A DNA stretch of 34,284 nucleotides from a virus: positions 1 through 34,284 of the IMG/VR virus record IMGVR_UViG_3300042893_000196, one strand, 5' to 3'. The notes beneath the pieces are model-generated. The model did not search any database, was not told where the DNA came from, and was given only the letters and a program-made list of their open reading frames with translations. Shown here piece by piece: positions 16,423 to 26,200 of this stretch; the first letter of the stretch is position 1, and each line of letters starts with the position of its first letter. A program made the translations under genes and the position numbers.

Positions 16423-17378
16423 TACATATCCATCTGCATTTCAAGTAGGTATTGTATATCAATAACTGACCCTAATGGCTTTTCAATAGCTGTTGGATTA
16501 TCTCCAGTTGTAGTAAATACCGCCCTTGATACAAGTCCTTCTACAGAGTCAAGTGTTTTATATTTTTTAACTCTTAGTCCGTCAAGAATGGTAGTGCCAG
16601 AGCTTGCATTCTGAAGAGTAACTGAAGTTATTTTTGACCAGTCAACAGAAGCATAGCCAGTTGCACTATTCTTTTCTTTTGACAAAACTTTATATCCAGA
16701 CCCACCTGAAGCAAAAGGATAAGTTGCTGTATTTGTTCCGTCTGAAAAAACAACATTTACGCTATACGATCCACTAAAATAACCAGCTAAAACAAAATTA
16801 TCATATGGTGCAACATAGCTCATATCCAATACAGAGTCATTAAATGTTACTGTGTCTTGTTCTGTAAGTTTTAAAGCACTACTTCCAATTCTATAGTTAG
16901 ATAAATCAGAAACAAAATGTGGGGTTGTAGTTAAAGAGGTATCAGGGGTTACATATGTACCATCTGATATTTTTAATGGGTCTCCAGATTCAAAGTTAAA
17001 AATAATTCTGTTATCTGCTTCAAAGTTTGAGGATAACTTATTTGAATATAGCCCTATTTCTGTAATATAGTATCTTGAGGTATCTGTAATTCTTGCAGTA
17101 TAGACAAGCACATCTTCCTCGTCATTTTGACCAAGACTTGCTGCGGTAATTGGATACCTTCCAACTGAAAAATCTAAATCTGCCATATCTAAATAGGTTC
17201 CAGTGGTACCATTTGACTTTGGGGAAATACCAATTCCCATAGAACCAGCAAATGAAGGAACTAATCCAAGCATTGTTTTAAGGGCATTTGATCTACCTAA
17301 TAAGGTTAGTTTATTCTTTTGTTCCGCTATTAATTCTCCGTCAATAAAGACTTTATAAATACCGTTCATATTGTACAT
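16422..17378 (-). CDS. Minor tail protein
   Basis: 318 residues starting MYNMNGIYKVFIDGELI. A longer in-frame start reaching back over the upstream gene is possible but less likely, because this ATG falls just past the upstream stop. The N-terminal segment (LTLLGRSNALKTMLG, then SMGIGIS) resembles phage structural proteins that carry a small beta domain with a conserved GIG turn. The middle contains TSRYYITEIGLYSN, also typical. The C-terminal half looks like a carbohydrate-binding jelly roll (YASVDWSKITSVTLQ). Likely a fibre or baseplate component. Confidence 0.6.
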   Translation of the reverse strand: MYNMNGIYKVFIDGELIAEQKNKLTLLGRSNALKTMLGLVPSFAGSMGIGISPKSNGTTGTYLDMADLDFSVGRYPITAASLGQNDEEDVLVYTARITDTSRYYITEIGLYSNKLSSNFEADNRIIFNFESGDPLKISDGTYVTPDTSLTTTPHFVSDLSNYRIGSSALKLTEQDTVTFNDSVLDMSYVAPYDNFVLAGYFSGSYSVNVVFSDGTNTATYPFASGGSGYKVLSKEKNSATGYASVDWSKITSVTLQNASSGTTILDGLRVKKYKTLDSVEGLVSRAVFTTTGDNPTAIEKPLGSVIDIQYLLEMQMDM

Positions 17379-17385
17379 TTTACCA

Positions 17386-18408
17386 TTAAATTCGATCAAA
17401 ACGTATTTCCACCTCACCCAAATCATCAAACTCTTCTGGAAGCTCTATATAGAAATCAACTTTATTTTCTGTAGGAACACCCTTTTTAAAACTTCCAGAA
17501 GAAATAGTGTTACCACCAATACTACCATAATATTCTAGTAAATCTTTAAACTGATTATTTATACCTATTTTATCTTCTAAATAGCTAATTAATTTATTTG
17601 CTAACTGTATATCTTCTGAAGCCTCACTTTCGTCAATCACCGTCTCAAGGTACTGTGACTGATCGGTTTGCTGAAAAACATCTGCAGAGTTTTTATATTC
17701 TCCTGTTGATGTTTTGACTTCAATATCAACATCTGGCAAAAAGTCAATGCTTTCATATGTGTAATTAGTTAATAAATCATCACCTGCCTCAACTAGCTGC
17801 ATAGATAATCTATCTATTTCATCTTGATATGTTTTAGTATACTCAAGGGAATTAAACAATAAGTCGTAGTCTTGTGCAACCTTTTTCATTACCTCTTTTT
17901 TGGGCTTTATATACTTTGGTTTATTCCAGGGAACTGGAGGGGGAATTGGGGTAGGAGTAGGAGTAAACGTAGATTTTGTTTTAGGAACAAATGTTTGAGT
18001 TTTTGTTCTAGATCCTGGAGTTTGTAAAACAAAAACATAGGGAGTGCCAGCCCAAGCTTGATCTTGATAGAGTCCTGGTTTTCCAGCAACTGGTGTGAGC
18101 TCACGACCACCTGACCACTTTACTGCATCTGCCATAGTAGCAGAAACATGTGGATTTTGTGCTGACCCACCATCAAGTCTCATAGAACTATTTTGTTGAT
18201 TATATACAACTCCCTTAGAGTGCATTCCTGATTTATTTAAGGACTCAATACCACCATAGGCTACTTTTTGTTGCAAGATAGTATAAAGTGTTCTTTCTTC
18301 TGCGGTAGTATTTACTGAAGGGTTGTAGTTTGAATAAAAACTATATTCATTTCCAGAAATATTTTTTCCCATTTCTATGTCTCCAGAACCTGGAACAATA
18401 GCAACCAT
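17386..18408 (-). CDS. Minor tail protein with proline-rich hinge
   Basis: 340 residues; ATG at 18406-18408 overlaps the hub stop as TAATG, preferred over an upstream in-frame start. The N-terminal 125 residues contain KWSGGRELTPVAG and GTPYVFVLQTPG. A short proline/threonine hinge (TPTPTPIPPPVPW, around residue 150-162) separates this from a helical, acidic second half rich in Asp/Glu and Tyr. The hinge suggests two independently folded parts. No known family is recognised; a tail-tip role is inferred from its place between hub and fibres. Confidence 0.55.
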   Translation of the reverse strand: MVAIVPGSGDIEMGKNISGNEYSFYSNYNPSVNTTAEERTLYTILQQKVAYGGIESLNKSGMHSKGVVYNQQNSSMRLDGGSAQNPHVSATMADAVKWSGGRELTPVAGKPGLYQDQAWAGTPYVFVLQTPGSRTKTQTFVPKTKSTFTPTPTPIPPPVPWNKPKYIKPKKEVMKKVAQDYDLLFNSLEYTKTYQDEIDRLSMQLVEAGDDLLTNYTYESIDFLPDVDIEVKTSTGEYKNSADVFQQTDQSQYLETVIDESEASEDIQLANKLISYLEDKIGINNQFKDLLEYYGSIGGNTISSGSFKKGVPTENKVDFYIELPEEFDDLGEVEIRFDRI

Positions 18409-21400
18409 TAGACACACTCCCTTATTTCAATATTCATTGCTGGACCAGTATTAGATATACTATGAGAAATAGAAGATATTGTGTATGTCTTTGTTGAATC
18501 ATTATATAGTTTGTCTGAATATAAAAGACCAACCTTGTCTCCAAGTTCTAATATTGGATTTGGAAAAATGCTCAAAGTTATGGACTTTCTTTCTTTTGAT
18601 AGATTGTCCGTAATCCAAGTTGCAAGAGATTTTGCCTGTTCTAGGTTATTAATAAAATCTCCAGAAAGCATAATTTCTTGTTTTCCATAAACATTTCTAT
18701 TTATAGTATATCTATCATTATCTTCTTTAGCATACTCTTCTTTTTCTATCAGCTTGCTTGACTGCACCGTTCCAGGATTTACATTCTTTAAAGTAAATGC
18801 TGAAATCCAAAGAGGAGTTTGGGATGCCTCATCTATTTGAATTGCACTACTTCCAGTGTTGTATAGCCAAAAAGATGCTCCAAAAGATGAAGGCTGAAAT
18901 TCTGATACAAAGTAATTTGGATTAACATCTGTCAAACTAATTAAGGTTGCATTAAGCGATGGGGAATTAAACCTAGTGTCAAACTTTTTAACCTCTCTAG
19001 CATACCTTCCAAAGTCTTCAAAGTATACAAGGACCCTGCTGTCGTTAATTGTTTGCATCAATGTGTCTGGTAACAATCCACGACCTGCAAGACTTGATAG
19101 TTTTTGATCTTTATTCTTTGTCAAAACAGATGACTGTTTTGGAATAACAATATCATCTGGAGAAGAAGAAACATATAGGTATTCGTATATTGCTGAAGAT
19201 TGACCTCTTGCAATAAAACCTGCAACGGATGTATCTTTATCAGCTATGGTGCTACCGCCAACAATATTTTGAAAAGGTTCACTTGCTTCAATTACTTGCT
19301 GATCATCCCAATATATCTCGTAGTATCTTATAGAGCCCTTATCTCTAATAACAACCTCTAAGTCAAATATTTGGGCATAAGTTTTGCCACCGCCCTTTGC
19401 ATCTGTTAGTGCTGTACCCATATCTGGGGCGGTAGAAGGAGTAGATGATACATTTACCCAAGCATTTCTAATTACCTTTGGTATATGCTTTTTCTTTTCA
19501 GAGTCGTAATATATCTTATAAAATCTAAGGTTTCTATAGTTTTCATTAAGTAAAGAGTCTTTATCAATTTTACCAACATCTTCTATCTCAACAAAGTATC
19601 CCTCTATTCCAGAATTGCTACCAGAGCTTGTTGTAGATATATTCCAACCAATACCTGCAATACAAGCATCTTTAATTAAAGTTTCTCCTGAACCAACATT
19701 TTTAGGAACGTCCGAAACAAGTCTCATTCTTGTTCCAATTCTTCTAATTGGAATTTTATTTCCTTTTACTTTAATAGTTTTAAATATTCCAGAAACAATC
19801 TGCTCTGACACATTATCAGCAGGTAGGAAGTCTTTAACTGAATCTTCTATCTTTCTTCTGCTTGGAAGATTTCCTGATGATTTTGCAGAGCTAATTCTAA
19901 TATATCCAGGAATTGACTTGGATGTCATCAAAGCACCCGTTGTTTTATTTGTAACAAAATTATCTATTCTGTTTGTAACGGTTAAAGAATTAATAATTGA
20001 TGTTGGAACTGCTCTCTTTGGTCCCCAAAGCTGAACACCATATTTTTGCCAATCATCGGCAGCCCTATCTTGCATAAACTCTTTGCTTGTATCTACTGCC
20101 TTGTGTGCAGTAATCTCTGTTTTATTTTGACCTCTTCCATCGGAAACTAAGGTATAAATATTTTTGCTTGGATCTGATTGGTCAATATCTGTTTCTAGGT
20201 CAAGGTGCACTATTAAGGCTTCTGGTTCAATAGAACCGCCCTGACGCAGTTTAGACTTTTCAAAGTTATATTCTTCAACACTAAACAAAATTTTCTTTTT
20301 AAATGTTCTTTCTCTTGGATTACTCATAAAGAAAAGAATACCGTTATATCTAATAATTTCAGTATCAATCATTACATACCCACTGTAGCTGTTAATAAAA
20401 GTATTAATCATTTCTTTATCTAGGTTTATGCAAAGATTTACCTTTGCTCCGTCAGACCTTCCGTAGAACTGTCTAATAGCATCTTGCTTACTATTTGCAG
20501 ACTCTGTTTTATCTGTAAAGAAGTCCATAGGTTTTTGCTCTGGAATATCTTTAATAATTGCAGCAGCAGCTAAATAGTTATCTGACTTTCCTTTGTCATT
20601 TCCTGGTTGCCACACAATATCTAAACTGTATCTCAAGTCTTTATTTACAAAGGAAGCCCCAAAGTTTGGTGATTCTAAATGCTGTTGTTTCTTGTCATCA
20701 TTATTATTTATCAGAGACATTGATTTCTTTTCTATGCCAAGACCATTATAGTCAACATTTACATCAGTAATTGGTGGCTCAGATGATTCGTTAAAAGTTT
20801 GTATATTAGAAATATAAGGAATAACTAGTCTTGTTACTCCTAATCCTGTAGTAAGGTTTCCACTTGTTACAGACGAAGAAACAACAAAGGTAAATGTTTT
20901 ATCTGTTGGAATACTTGCTATTGTCCAGGTTCCATTAAGTTTTGTTTGCTGTGTTCCTACCGCATCACTAATTGTTATCTTTTCACCAATAGAAAATCCA
21001 TGATTATTTGGGGAGGTCCCAGTAACTGTAGTTGTTCCAGCTCCAGCATATTTTTCTATTGCTATAACAATACTATCTGTCTTTTCAGAAACCCCATCGT
21101 TTCCAATAAACCAAAAATCTTTTGTTTCTGGAGCAATCATCTTTTCTTTAGTCATAGCAATTAGCTCATTGTCTACATCCATATAGATAGAGGTTTGGGT
21201 AGAGATAGCAACTGATTCAAGAACTTCAAGTACCGTCTCTTCTTTCTGCGAGTAAAAGAAATCCATAACTACATCTTCATAGTCATTATCATTGCTCGTT
21301 TTTTCAAATCTAAATCCAGTAAATCCAATATTGTCTAGCATCATAAGTAGGGCAACGGAAGTCGGAACACCAGTATTATTTGCAATCATTAAATCTGGTG

Positions 21401-22673
21401 CTGCTGCTTCTCTAAAAAACTTAAAGTAATCTTCAAGATTGGTTGTTACAACAAGAGCATCTGCATCTTCCCAGATGCCAGTATACATAGTTTTTAGAGG
21501 AAACCTATAGTCAACATTTTCAATAGTTAGTTTTTGATAAATCTTAATTTCTACGTTTGGCTTTAAAATATTTTGTAAAATAGAATTGTTATTATTCTTG
21601 TTAAAAAAAGAGTCATAGTCTGATAATGATATTGAACCGCTTGAAGATACTACACTTCCAATAGGCAAACCATATGCAGAGTTTCCAACAGAAGACCTTA
21701 TGTCTAAACTGGTAACATTATTTGTAACGTCTGCAACAAGTCTTGGGCTCAACTCAATTACTTCTACTGGTATGCTTGGCTGAGACATTTTTTGAACAAG
21801 GAATCTAATTCCTTTTAGACTTACGATATTGCTATCTAGAGAAGACTTACTAAAAGAAGTTACAACCTTTTCATTTGGAGCATCAATTACTGCGGTATAT
21901 TCAGACCAAACACCAGCACCTTGATGATAAATATTTAATACTCCATCTTGTAAAACATTAGAGTTTGTTGCGGTATATAAATCAGTCCAATCAGATCCAT
22001 TAACAGTTCCCTGTATCTTAAAGCTTTTTGCATATCCTTGGTGTTTTTGTGTCTTAACAACTATTTTATTAACATAAATAGTAGCTTCATAAATTATAAA
22101 TGGGGAAGCATTTGTAATTGCATATTCTCCGCTTGATTCTGTTGTTGAAGAAACTCCAATAGTTACACCATTCTTTTTTCTAATAGAAGACCAATACTTA
22201 AATGAAGAGTTTTTAGAAATAGGATAAAATCTTGTATCTTCTGAAATAAGATTAAATATTCTAGTTATTGCTAGTGAATCACCGTCTCCATTAATTGGCT
22301 TAGGTGTTCCTGCTTTTGATTTACCGTCAGCATAGTTTCCAGCATAAGCATCATAAACTAACTTGGTGTTTGCAACACCGTGAACAATTCCTGGATTTGG
22401 TCTGTTTGTTTTAAATATATCTTTTAGGGGGGTATACTTAATTCTATCAATATCAGTATTTGTTACCTCTGTGTCATCACCTGCAGTGTAGCTATAATTT
22501 TGATATCCATCATCTGTTTCACCACTTGCAAGTAAACATCCAATACTAGAATATGGGGTATATGCATTATAGTTCCATTCAGCAATAACTTGGTGGGTGG
22601 ACTTTAAAGAAGAACTAGAAGCAAGTTCTGTTTTAATAGCTGCATTTAATGCAGTATTTCCAGTACTAAGCAT
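18408..22673 (-). CDS. Large tail hub / tail-tip protein with carbohydrate-binding-like domains
   Basis: 1421 residues. A galactose-binding or discoidin-like segment is visible near residue 214 (YAKSFKIQGTVNGSDWTDLY). A lectin/concanavalin-like stretch lies around 1010-1150 (QIFDLEVVIRD, RYYEIYWDDQQVIEAS). The C-terminal 60 residues (SIFPNPILELGDKVGLLYSD) match the end of baseplate-hub proteins of siphoviruses. It follows the distal-tail-like gene, the usual hub position, with a TAATG junction. It probably anchors fibres and closes the tube. No lysozyme or peptidase signature is seen, so cell-wall cutting, if any, must be elsewhere. Confidence 0.7.
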   Translation of the reverse strand: MLSTGNTALNAAIKTELASSSSLKSTHQVIAEWNYNAYTPYSSIGCLLASGETDDGYQNYSYTAGDDTEVTNTDIDRIKYTPLKDIFKTNRPNPGIVHGVANTKLVYDAYAGNYADGKSKAGTPKPINGDGDSLAITRIFNLISEDTRFYPISKNSSFKYWSSIRKKNGVTIGVSSTTESSGEYAITNASPFIIYEATIYVNKIVVKTQKHQGYAKSFKIQGTVNGSDWTDLYTATNSNVLQDGVLNIYHQGAGVWSEYTAVIDAPNEKVVTSFSKSSLDSNIVSLKGIRFLVQKMSQPSIPVEVIELSPRLVADVTNNVTSLDIRSSVGNSAYGLPIGSVVSSSGSISLSDYDSFFNKNNNNSILQNILKPNVEIKIYQKLTIENVDYRFPLKTMYTGIWEDADALVVTTNLEDYFKFFREAAAPDLMIANNTGVPTSVALLMMLDNIGFTGFRFEKTSNDNDYEDVVMDFFYSQKEETVLEVLESVAISTQTSIYMDVDNELIAMTKEKMIAPETKDFWFIGNDGVSEKTDSIVIAIEKYAGAGTTTVTGTSPNNHGFSIGEKITISDAVGTQQTKLNGTWTIASIPTDKTFTFVVSSSVTSGNLTTGLGVTRLVIPYISNIQTFNESSEPPITDVNVDYNGLGIEKKSMSLINNNDDKKQQHLESPNFGASFVNKDLRYSLDIVWQPGNDKGKSDNYLAAAAIIKDIPEQKPMDFFTDKTESANSKQDAIRQFYGRSDGAKVNLCINLDKEMINTFINSYSGYVMIDTEIIRYNGILFFMSNPRERTFKKKILFSVEEYNFEKSKLRQGGSIEPEALIVHLDLETDIDQSDPSKNIYTLVSDGRGQNKTEITAHKAVDTSKEFMQDRAADDWQKYGVQLWGPKRAVPTSIINSLTVTNRIDNFVTNKTTGALMTSKSIPGYIRISSAKSSGNLPSRRKIEDSVKDFLPADNVSEQIVSGIFKTIKVKGNKIPIRRIGTRMRLVSDVPKNVGSGETLIKDACIAGIGWNISTTSSGSNSGIEGYFVEIEDVGKIDKDSLLNENYRNLRFYKIYYDSEKKKHIPKVIRNAWVNVSSTPSTAPDMGTALTDAKGGGKTYAQIFDLEVVIRDKGSIRYYEIYWDDQQVIEASEPFQNIVGGSTIADKDTSVAGFIARGQSSAIYEYLYVSSSPDDIVIPKQSSVLTKNKDQKLSSLAGRGLLPDTLMQTINDSRVLVYFEDFGRYAREVKKFDTRFNSPSLNATLISLTDVNPNYFVSEFQPSSFGASFWLYNTGSSAIQIDEASQTPLWISAFTLKNVNPGTVQSSKLIEKEEYAKEDNDRYTINRNVYGKQEIMLSGDFINNLEQAKSLATWITDNLSKERKSITLSIFPNPILELGDKVGLLYSDKLYNDSTKTYTISSISHSISNTGPAMNIEIRECV

Positions 22674-23200
22674 TACACTTCCACCAAGCTAAGATCAATG
22701 TCCCAAAGATCTAAATCAAAACCTCTTTCAAGCACATTGTATGAGAAATTCTCAAAGAATACATTTACCTTTTCAACATTCTTTTTTATATCTGTTGTTG
22801 CTACTGTGCTATCTACGTCATATACTAGTAGCATCCAAAAGTCTCCAGTATGATCTTCATACCATTTTAGCATTTCTTGACCACCTGCAAAACTTGAAGA
22901 TGCAGAGTATTCAGTTACTTGAGTTTTTCTAGAAGGAAGCTTTTCCCAAGATGTAGAAAAATTCTTTTTATCTGCAACGTGATAGGATCTCATTGTTCCA
23001 TTAATCATGCGTTGCTTATATTCAATACGCTCAAAAGATACTGCAAGTTCTGCTCTATTGTTATCAGAGATGTACAGATAATTTGTTCCAAGGTCCCATT
23101 TACCAACATTTGGAGATACTGTACCAAGAACTGGCTCATCCTCTGACCAAATAATTAAAGATGGTCTTAAATATTTTTGGGCAAGACTACTATAACTCAT
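22673..23200 (-). CDS. Distal-tail-like minor tail protein
   Basis: 175 residues, beta-rich. It is encoded directly after the tape measure, where the distal tail protein (Dit) belongs in siphoviruses. Segments such as FERIEYKQRMINGTMRSYH, NFSTSWEKLP and GQEMLKWYEDHTGDFWMLL are typical of small actinophage minor tail proteins. AGGAG for its ATG is embedded in the last codons of the tape measure gene. It would link the tail tube end to the hub. Confidence 0.7.
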   Translation of the reverse strand: MSYSSLAQKYLRPSLIIWSEDEPVLGTVSPNVGKWDLGTNYLYISDNNRAELAVSFERIEYKQRMINGTMRSYHVADKKNFSTSWEKLPSRKTQVTEYSASSSFAGGQEMLKWYEDHTGDFWMLLVYDVDSTVATTDIKKNVEKVNVFFENFSYNVLERGFDLDLWDIDLSLVEV

Positions 23201-23202
23201 TA

Positions 23203-26200
23203 TTAACCGATTCTCCTAGAATTACTACTAATTCTACCACCAACAGCTTTATTAACGTGATGCATAACCATATCCATACCTGCACCGTTAAAGTTCATAA
23301 CTGGGCTAGAGTTAACATTTGAAGAACTTGAATTTACTTGTCCACCACGAGCCATTTGAGCAATAGGTGAAGGAGACATTCCTCCACCTGCGGAAGGAAC
23401 ATTGTATTTAGGAGTTGATGGTGCAGATATAGTTGGCATAGGAATACTTCCACCACCAGCAAAACCTGGAGCAGATGACATTGCTGGCATTGATCCAACA
23501 AGTCCTCCCATAGCAAATCCAGCAGCACCCATATTATTAATTTGATCTAGCTTTGCTTTTCCAATTCTTCTTACAGCTTCTGCTTTAACTATATATTCTC
23601 CGTGTGATGCCATAATTGGAATTGAATCAGATGTTCCTGTTCCTGGACCAGAGATAGGTCCTCCATCTGAAAATTTATTGTTAATCAATCTTGCAATTCT
23701 AAAACCACCAGAAATATTACTTAAAAAATTTGCTACCGTAGAAGCAGTTGAAGGGCTACTAGTTGCAGTAGGAGTATTTGTTGAAGTATTTCCTTCTGTT
23801 CCTTCTCCAGTTATTGATCCAGCAGAAGAACCAACATCAATTCCAGCTAACTCTGCAACTGTTGCTAGTGCAGATCCTGGCTTAACTGGCTTATTTAAAT
23901 CTGTCATGACTTGACCTAAAATATCTCCTGCTGCTCCAAGAGAATCTACAATGTTTTGAGTAATTTCTTCAACGTCTTGCCCAACAACATCAAGGGCTGT
24001 TTCAGCATCAGCATTGAATGTGTCAATAGCAAGACCAAGATCATCTTTTACTTTATTAAAATCAGTAAGTTCTTCTTTTGTCATAGAGGAGGTATCTACA
24101 TTTTGTAAAACCTGAGATGCTTGCATTCCAGCAGTAGTTGCTAGGCTCATAGCCTCTTGAACCGCAGCCTGATATCCAGGATCGGAAGGACTCATTGCTA
24201 CAACTTTTTCAATTTTTGATATTGCTTTTTCTGCTGCACCAACAGACACTGCCCTTTTCTTATTTAAAAATTCTATTTCTGCTTCAATGTTTGCAAGCTC
24301 TGCTTCATGTCTTCCAGCTTCGGCTTCTTTTCTATTGTCAATAGCCCTTAACTCTTCATCAAGCTTCTTTTGACCAGCATCGGCAGTTTCTTGTATCGCT
24401 TGCATTGAACGATCTCTACCAAACTGATCAGCACTTGAGGCTGCATCCATTTGAGCACCGATAAATCCAAATACATCTCCACCAGAAATAGCCTTAAGAC
24501 CAGATAATCCAGTTTTTCTTTGATTAGCATAATAGTCCTCTGCTTGCTTTTCTCTTTCAAGTTCCTTGATATAGTAGTCAGTATTTCTTTGAAGAATATC
24601 TTTTTTATCATTAAGACGCTTTGCTTCATTATCAAGATTTTTCATTGCTTGTTCATGACGCTTATTTTCAATCTCTACTTCTGCTTGCTTTGCTGCAATT
24701 AAAATATCAAATGTTTTTCCAAGTTCTGTTTTTATTAATTCAAGTTGCTTCTTTGTTTGTTCTAACTGAATATCAACCTCTAAATCAATTTTTGCCAATG
24801 CTTGTATTCTTGCTACCTTGTTTACAAAATTTTGCATAGCTTCTAGACTTGGCTCTCCGCCAGACTGTTCCAACATTTCGTTTACCATATCAATGTTTCC
24901 AGACTGAATAGATGAAAGTATTGCATTAGAGAATTTTGGACCCATATCGCCAAACTTTCCTTCAACATCGTTTGCCATTTCAGTAAGACCGCCACCAAGA
25001 ACAAAGTTATATCCTAAATCAGCACTGCTAGCACCAGCCTCCTTCATCATCTCAAGAATCGAAGCGTTGGCTGCTTCTTGCTGCTCTGCCGTTCCCTTGG
25101 CTATGTTCTCTATAATCATTGCACCTGCTTGGTTAGCTGCTGATGGATCGGTTGCAGCTATTGAGTAAGCAGTTTTTAGTGCTCCTGCAATGGCTTCTCC
25201 CATTTGTTTTTCGTCAAGACCAAGTGAGCTCATTCCGCCCAAAACTCCAGCACTTAGTGTGCTTGCAGTATTTTTATCAATTTGTTCATAATCACCCAGT
25301 CCAGCATCTGTTGCAAATGCATTTCTTTGCATCCAGCTTGAATCTTGTTGTCTTGCAGCATCTGCCTCTGCAAATGTATTATAAATTGTTCCAGTTTTTT
25401 TATTTATATACTTTCCAATAAGATTCTGGTCAACTTTTCCAATGCTTGAAACAATAGCTTTTGTAGAAGCAACAGTTTGATTTGCAATGTCGGTGGTAGT
25501 TTTAAGACTATCTAAGTTTATACTATTAAATGCAGACATAGCACCAGATTGGCGAGCAATTTCTTTTACATAATCTTTTGCATCAGACTTACTAAATCCT
25601 TTTTGAGTAAGATTAATATATGTAAGTAAAAGCTTATTTCTTTTTTCTTCCTGATTTAATACAATCTTTAAGCTATCTATTAAGTCTCCATAGTCTTTTT
25701 TAACAACATCGGCATAGGTTTTATCATAAGCACCTTTACCAGTACCCTTCATTCCAAGACCTTCAGCAATTTTAGAATATGTTTGAGCAATGGCAGAAGT
25801 ATCTTTTAGAGTAATACCAAGAAGTTTTGCACCTTCAATAGGGTCTTTAAACATTGCACTACCTGCTGCTTTTGCTTTTTGTACCGCAGCCTGATACATT
25901 GCAATGCCTTTATTCACAGCAGCAATGGCAACAGATGTAGCAATCATTCCCATTGGACCACCCAACATCCCAAGAGCTTTTGATCCTACTCCAAGCATTT
26001 TGCCCATTCCCATAGACATTTTTCCTTTTCCTGCACCTTGCATCATTGTTGCTTTATCCTGCATTGCTTGAATTTTTCCGTTATCAACAAGCATTTGCGA
26101 AACACCTTGAAGACTAGTAATTACAAGAGTGGATGCTGCTGCTATTTTTGTAAACTTATCTGCACCATCTGCAGTTGTTGCAGTAAATTGCTGGAATGCT

